Shown here in pieces: positions 59,865-64,000 of a DNA stretch of 64,000 nt. The DNA comes from Carnegiea gigantea. Lineage: Eukaryota > Streptophyta > Magnoliopsida > Caryophyllales > Cactaceae. The translations under genes and the position numbers were made by a program. Where the stretch lies: assembly GCA_029747015.1 (NCBI GenBank), contig JAKOGI010001346.1, positions 139,001 through 203,000 of the forward strand, read 5' to 3'. The notes below the pieces were generated by a model, which was given only the letters and a program-made list of their open reading frames with translations, made no database searches and was not told the DNA's origin. Positions within the stretch are counted from its first letter, which is position 1, and each line of letters begins with the position of its first letter.

Positions 59865-62660
59865 ATGTTAGAACATTTCTATGAACGCTATTCTGATCTA
59901 AGTGGTCTCATTTTGTGTCCCGTGCTAGGAAACATTACTCTTCTTTTCATTCCAAATTCAAGAATACGATTGATACGATTGATTGGTCTGTTCGCTTCTC
60001 TTATTACTTTTTTGTACTCTTCTGTTCTTTGGATACAATTTGATCCTTCTACGGCCAAATCTCAATTTGTGGAAAGCCTTCGATGGCTTCCTTATGAAAA
60101 CATCTCTTTTTATTTGGGTATAGATGATATCTCTTTATTCTTCATGATATTGACCACATTTCTGATCCCTATTTGCATTTTACTGGGTTGGTCTGGTATG
60201 AGAAGTTATGGGAAATAGTATATTATAGCATCTCTAATTCGTGAATTTCTAATGATCGTCGTGTTCTGCATGCTGGATCTTCTACTATTCTATGTTCTTT
60301 TCGAAGGCGTGCCAATCCTTATGTTATGCAGAGCTGAGCATCTTCTATTCGCCAGGATCAAGCTTTTCCTCTGCAGGGGCCTTGTGCAGTAAACCCCCTA
60401 CGGGCAGTCGTCCGTTGTCGTAAAGTAGCCCCCTCAAAGCTTTCGGGAAGAGGGGTAGTCTTGTGCATAAGCATAACATTTCTAGTCGAACCCACCCAAT
60501 TTAATGGCGAAGAACTGAACCTAACAGACACATCTTTTTTGGGGAGGGCACTTTGAGTAGTGGGTACCTTGTAGGACCTCGACTCTCCTGCTCGAGTCTT
60601 GTATGAATATGTAGGAAGGGGTGCTCCTAGGTGTGTGTAGGAGTTGTGTTTGTTCACGAGAATGGGTTCCTCGTTAAGTCAGTTTGGAGGGTGTGGACAC
60701 ACTTGTGCGAATTCAGGTAACGGCTACAAGGAAGAAATCGAAAGGAAATAGTACCTAACCAGGGATGGACGTTAACTGGTAAGCTACCGAGGGTGGGGAT
60801 AATCGTCCAGGTCTCATTGTGAAACAAAAAAGCCGCCCCGCGTGGGTTGGTTCCTCTGTCGTCACTGGGGAGCTATTGGCGGGGAGACCAACGGATAAGT
60901 TGTGAAAACAAATGGGAGGGGAGGATCGACCCATTCAATAGAATTCCGAAGAAAGACTGTTGGCAGCAGGTGGAGACATTGGAGCGAGCCCCTTCAAATC
61001 AAAAAAGGAAATACGGGCAGGGTAGAGCTCAGTGGAGTGTTCGAGAATAGGGTAAGGTCCTGTCCTTAAGATTTAGATCAAAAAAGACTTCTAAACCTTG
61101 TTCAAGTGTCGCGTACAAGTTCCGGCTAGGATGATTGGGAAAGATCAAACCAAAAAGATCAGCTCACATCACAGCACAGTAGTAGTAGCGTAGAGGCCAT
61201 AAGTCGGGGAGCGGCCATAACATAAGGCTATTACTTTCACATCTCTCTTACGATATCCTCCAATATAACGAGAGAGAGATCCGCTTGTGTGAGCAACCCG
61301 ACGGTGCATTGCATGTGCTCTACAGGCCGTACTCCATCTTTCTTCCCAATGAGCCCCTTTAGAAGACGGGCCTGACGTTCGGTTCGAAAGGCGTGGTTTT
61401 GAGTCTGTCTCCAACCCCTCACGTCGCTAGCAAGTGAGCGGTTCTTTCGAGCAGGAAGCAGGCTGGGCCTGGAGAGCTGGCATCTCCCGCAACGCAAGCA
61501 GTATTGTCCACCACTACCCGAAAAGCAAAAGATTCAAGAGCCCAAGCTGAAAATACATGCATAAATAGTGGGCTAATGACAAGGGCCAACGATGGAAGCT
61601 CGAGACGGAGCCGTATGATGCGGAAGTCTCATGTGCGGTTCCCTGAGAAGGGAGTAGCTACCTACTGGAGCTTCGACCAGCCACTACCGGTCAATTCTGC
61701 ATTGGGGTCACCCCTTACTCTACCATTATTATACGGGTATGGGGTTCAAGACAAAGAAAGATCAAGGCAGCATATCAGTTTTTCCTTTATACTTTACTTG
61801 GATCTGTTTTTATGCTATTAGCTATTCTGTTGATTCTTCTCCAAACAGATACCACCGATTTACAAATCTTATTAACCACAGAATTTAGTGAGCGGCGCCA
61901 TATCTTTTTATGGATTGCGTTTTTCGCCTCTTTCGCTGTTAAAGTTCCTATGGTACCAGTTCATATTGGTTACCCGAAGCTCATGTAGAGGCACCCACGG
62001 CAGGATCCGTTATCTTAGCAGGAATTCTTTTAAAATTAGGAACTTACCGGTTTTTAAGATTTTTAATATCTATGTTTCCTGAAGCGACACTTTGTTTCAC
62101 TCCTTTGATTTATACTCTAAGAGGAATTGCTATAATATATACTTCCTTGACCACTTTAAGATAGATCGATCGTAAGAAGATCATTGCTTACTCCTCAGTA
62201 GCTCATAAGAATTTTGTGACTATTGGTATGTTTAGTCTGAACATACAGGGAATTAGAGGTAGCATTCTACCGATGTTAAGTCAGAGACTAGTTTCTTCAG
62301 CCCTTTTTCTATGTGTTGGTGTTCTATATGACCGATATAAGACACGACTTGTTAGATATTACGAGGGTTTAGTGAGCGCCATGCCGAATTTCTCGTTAAT
62401 TTTCTTCTTTTTCACTTTGGCCAATATGAGTTTACCTGGTACTAGCAGCTTTATCGGGGAATTTCTCATCTTAGTAGCAGCTTTCCAAAGAAATAGCTTA
62501 GTAGCTATATTAGCAGCACTTGGGATGATTGTAGGCGTGGCCTATTCCCTTTGGCTATATAATCGTGTGGTTTCTGGGAATTTAAAACCCGACTTCCTCC
62601 ATAAATTCTCCGATCCAAATGGCAGAGAAGTTTTCATATTTATACCCTTTCTTGTTGGAG
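59865..62660 (+). pseudogene. nad4: Mitochondrial NADH dehydrogenase subunit 4, exons 1-3, without intron 2
   Basis: Exon 1 is 59865-60325, exactly 461 bases as expected (MLEHFYERYSDLSGLILCPV to FEGVPILM), with GAG changed to a TAG stop after MRSYGK. Intron 1 is 60326-61723; its group II domain V is near 61617-61650. Exons 2 and 3 lie together at 61724-62660: VWGSRQRKIKAAYQ-like start, VPMVPVHI, a one-base loss near 61958, [15 protein letters not shown], then GMFSLNIQGI to FIPFLVG. Their summed length, 937, equals 515+423 minus that base, so intron 2 is absent. ND4 is a proton-pumping subunit of complex I. Exon 4 lies beyond or is lost. Confidence 0.95.
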
Positions 62661-64000
62661 GGGCGACCGTCCGTTAAACTACCAAAGAAAAAAGGGTAAA
62701 CCAATGTGATCATGACATTGTAGGTGCTTGCGATAGGACGGATGCGACTTCCCGTTCTTGGTTTGGGTGGCATAGCCCGTTGCTCTAGTCCCCCCCTTTT
62801 TTGTTTGATCCATTTCTTATTTATGACGGGTACTTGACTTTACTGAGAAAATCAGGCTCCCGTAGGGGAGCTCACATTTTTTAGCTAAGCCGTATGAAGT
62901 TGGGTGAGACCGAGAGAAAGAAAGGACGGAGGTTACCCTAGTAATGGCATTTCTCGGCCGTGTCTCCGAGGGACAGTTGAACGAGCGACTCATGAATGCT
63001 GCCAGATCGAACGAGTCAATAACTCGAATGCCTTCGGTCTGTTTTTTGAGTAAGAATCACAACGTTACCTTACCTTCACCATGATACGGACTCCAACTTC
63101 TTATGGCAGAGCACGAGGTAGAACGCGTTCTTGATGATGATGAGAATAGAAACCAGAAGCATGACTGAAGTCTTCATGGTTCAAGATAATCAAACCATCA
63201 ATAAGAGTAACGTAAGCATGAGACTTTTTGGTAGTACCGGTGAACCAGATGGCCGTAGCGATAAAATCTGGGACGAAGGACTCATAGTATCTCTAATGAT
63301 CCGGCAAAAGTGAAAGACCCCCTAACGTAATTCGAATGGAGGCTGACTGCTGAGCCCACTCTGGCCTTGAAGCGTAAGCCCCTGTGGTTAAGAGCTGGAG
63401 CTGCCATTGCTTATGGCGTTAGCAATGGGAGGGGCCCCAGTAGAGAGAACAGCAAGGATAACGAGCGCTCCGCCTGCAGCGGCAGGAGCAGCGGGCAAGT
63501 GCTTGGTGGGCTAACACCCCAGTGAACCGGGAAGAGCACTCGACAAAAAGAGGACACAAACAGCTTTGACGAGCCCTGCAGAGCTTTCAACAAAGCTTTG
63601 GGACCCCTGGAGGTCAAACCAATGGAAATCGGGGCTCGTCCCTGGTTAATATTGGATCAAAGAATAAGGGGCCATAGCGCTGACCTCTTTTTTTATTGAT
63701 TCAATATAATATGGAGGTCATACAGTTCCCTACCGTGACAACATAAACTCTCAATGGATGCACACTGGGCATACTTTTGTAATGCATCTTTCTCGTGGCG
63801 GAAACCGAACAACAGGGAAAGACCCGGCCGACCTGCCCAGGTTGCCTTGGCGAGCTTGATTTAACAGAGACTGGGGAGTCAAAAGACTTCCGTTTCCGTT
63901 CTTGGTTTGTGGTCTTCGACCCCTCTCGATCTTTTTCGTAGTTAGGAAGGGGCAAGGAGTCTAAATCAATGGACATTAATGAACCATCATTGATAGACGT
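62661..64000 (+). other. nad4 intron 3 start and unassigned sequence
   Basis: Begins GGGCGACCG directly after exon 3 at the expected position (codon 467), where the group II intron normally starts GTGCG. No exon 4 (about 89 bases) and no domain V was identified before the window end. ORFs here look incidental. Confidence 0.6.

Noticed and set aside
63411..63617. Alanine/glycine-rich frame near 63390-63430 considered as an atp9 piece
   Set aside because: Only a few residues resemble atp9; the order of motifs does not match.

Overview
The window looks like plant nuclear DNA. About 21.5 kb of nested, decayed Ty3/Gypsy retrotransposons is joined to about 42 kb of organelle-derived DNA: a mitochondrial tract that itself carries plastid and nuclear-transposon pieces. 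Every organellar protein gene I recognise is broken by stops, frameshifts or truncation, two of the three mitochondrial tRNA genes have mutated anticodons, and no intact non-transposon gene was found. This fits an old nuclear insertion of mitochondrial DNA (NUMT) rather than a working mitochondrial genome. An assembly chimera at about 21.5 kb cannot be excluded from sequence alone.

Layout. 1-10823: a minus-strand Gypsy-type element with very long LTRs (right LTR 5792-10823; left LTR cut by the window start) around only about 2 kb of internal DNA, which holds an iMet primer-binding site, a decayed gag with a CCHC knuckle and a polypurine tract, but no pol. 10824-14787: the 3' end and 3-kb LTR of a related plus-strand element, into which the first probably inserted. 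14788-20530: plus-strand Gypsy protease-region and gag remnants with non-coding spacer. 20545-21549: a minus-strand Gypsy reverse transcriptase remnant.

From about 21.55 kb: organelle-type DNA with embedded pieces of Ty1/copia gag (22.7 kb), a retrotransposon protease region (24.6-25.5 kb), an RT/maturase fragment (27.5 kb), plastid rpl23-rpl2 (28.8-29.6 kb), a collinear plastid block ndhJ-trnF-trnL-trnT-rps4-trnS-ycf3 (36.06 to about 42.3 kb), plastid rpoC1 (43.5-44.1 kb), another copia gag with its primer site (47.3-47.9 kb), the mitochondrial tRNA cluster trnS-trnF-trnP (50.66-51.60 kb), a broken 183-codon ORF followed by cox1 (52.0-54.25 kb), and nad4 (59.87 kb to the window end).

Two organellar introns are absent with exact exon-exon junctions: the plastid rpl2 intron and mitochondrial nad4 intron 2. 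Loss of the plastid rpl2 intron is characteristic of core Caryophyllales, and a nad4 intron loss has been reported in sugar beet (recalled, not checked), so a caryophyllid source plant is the best guess. cox1 has no group I intron. I found no evidence of a new functional system; the interest lies in the unusual LTR architecture, the mosaic organelle insertion and its lineage signatures.
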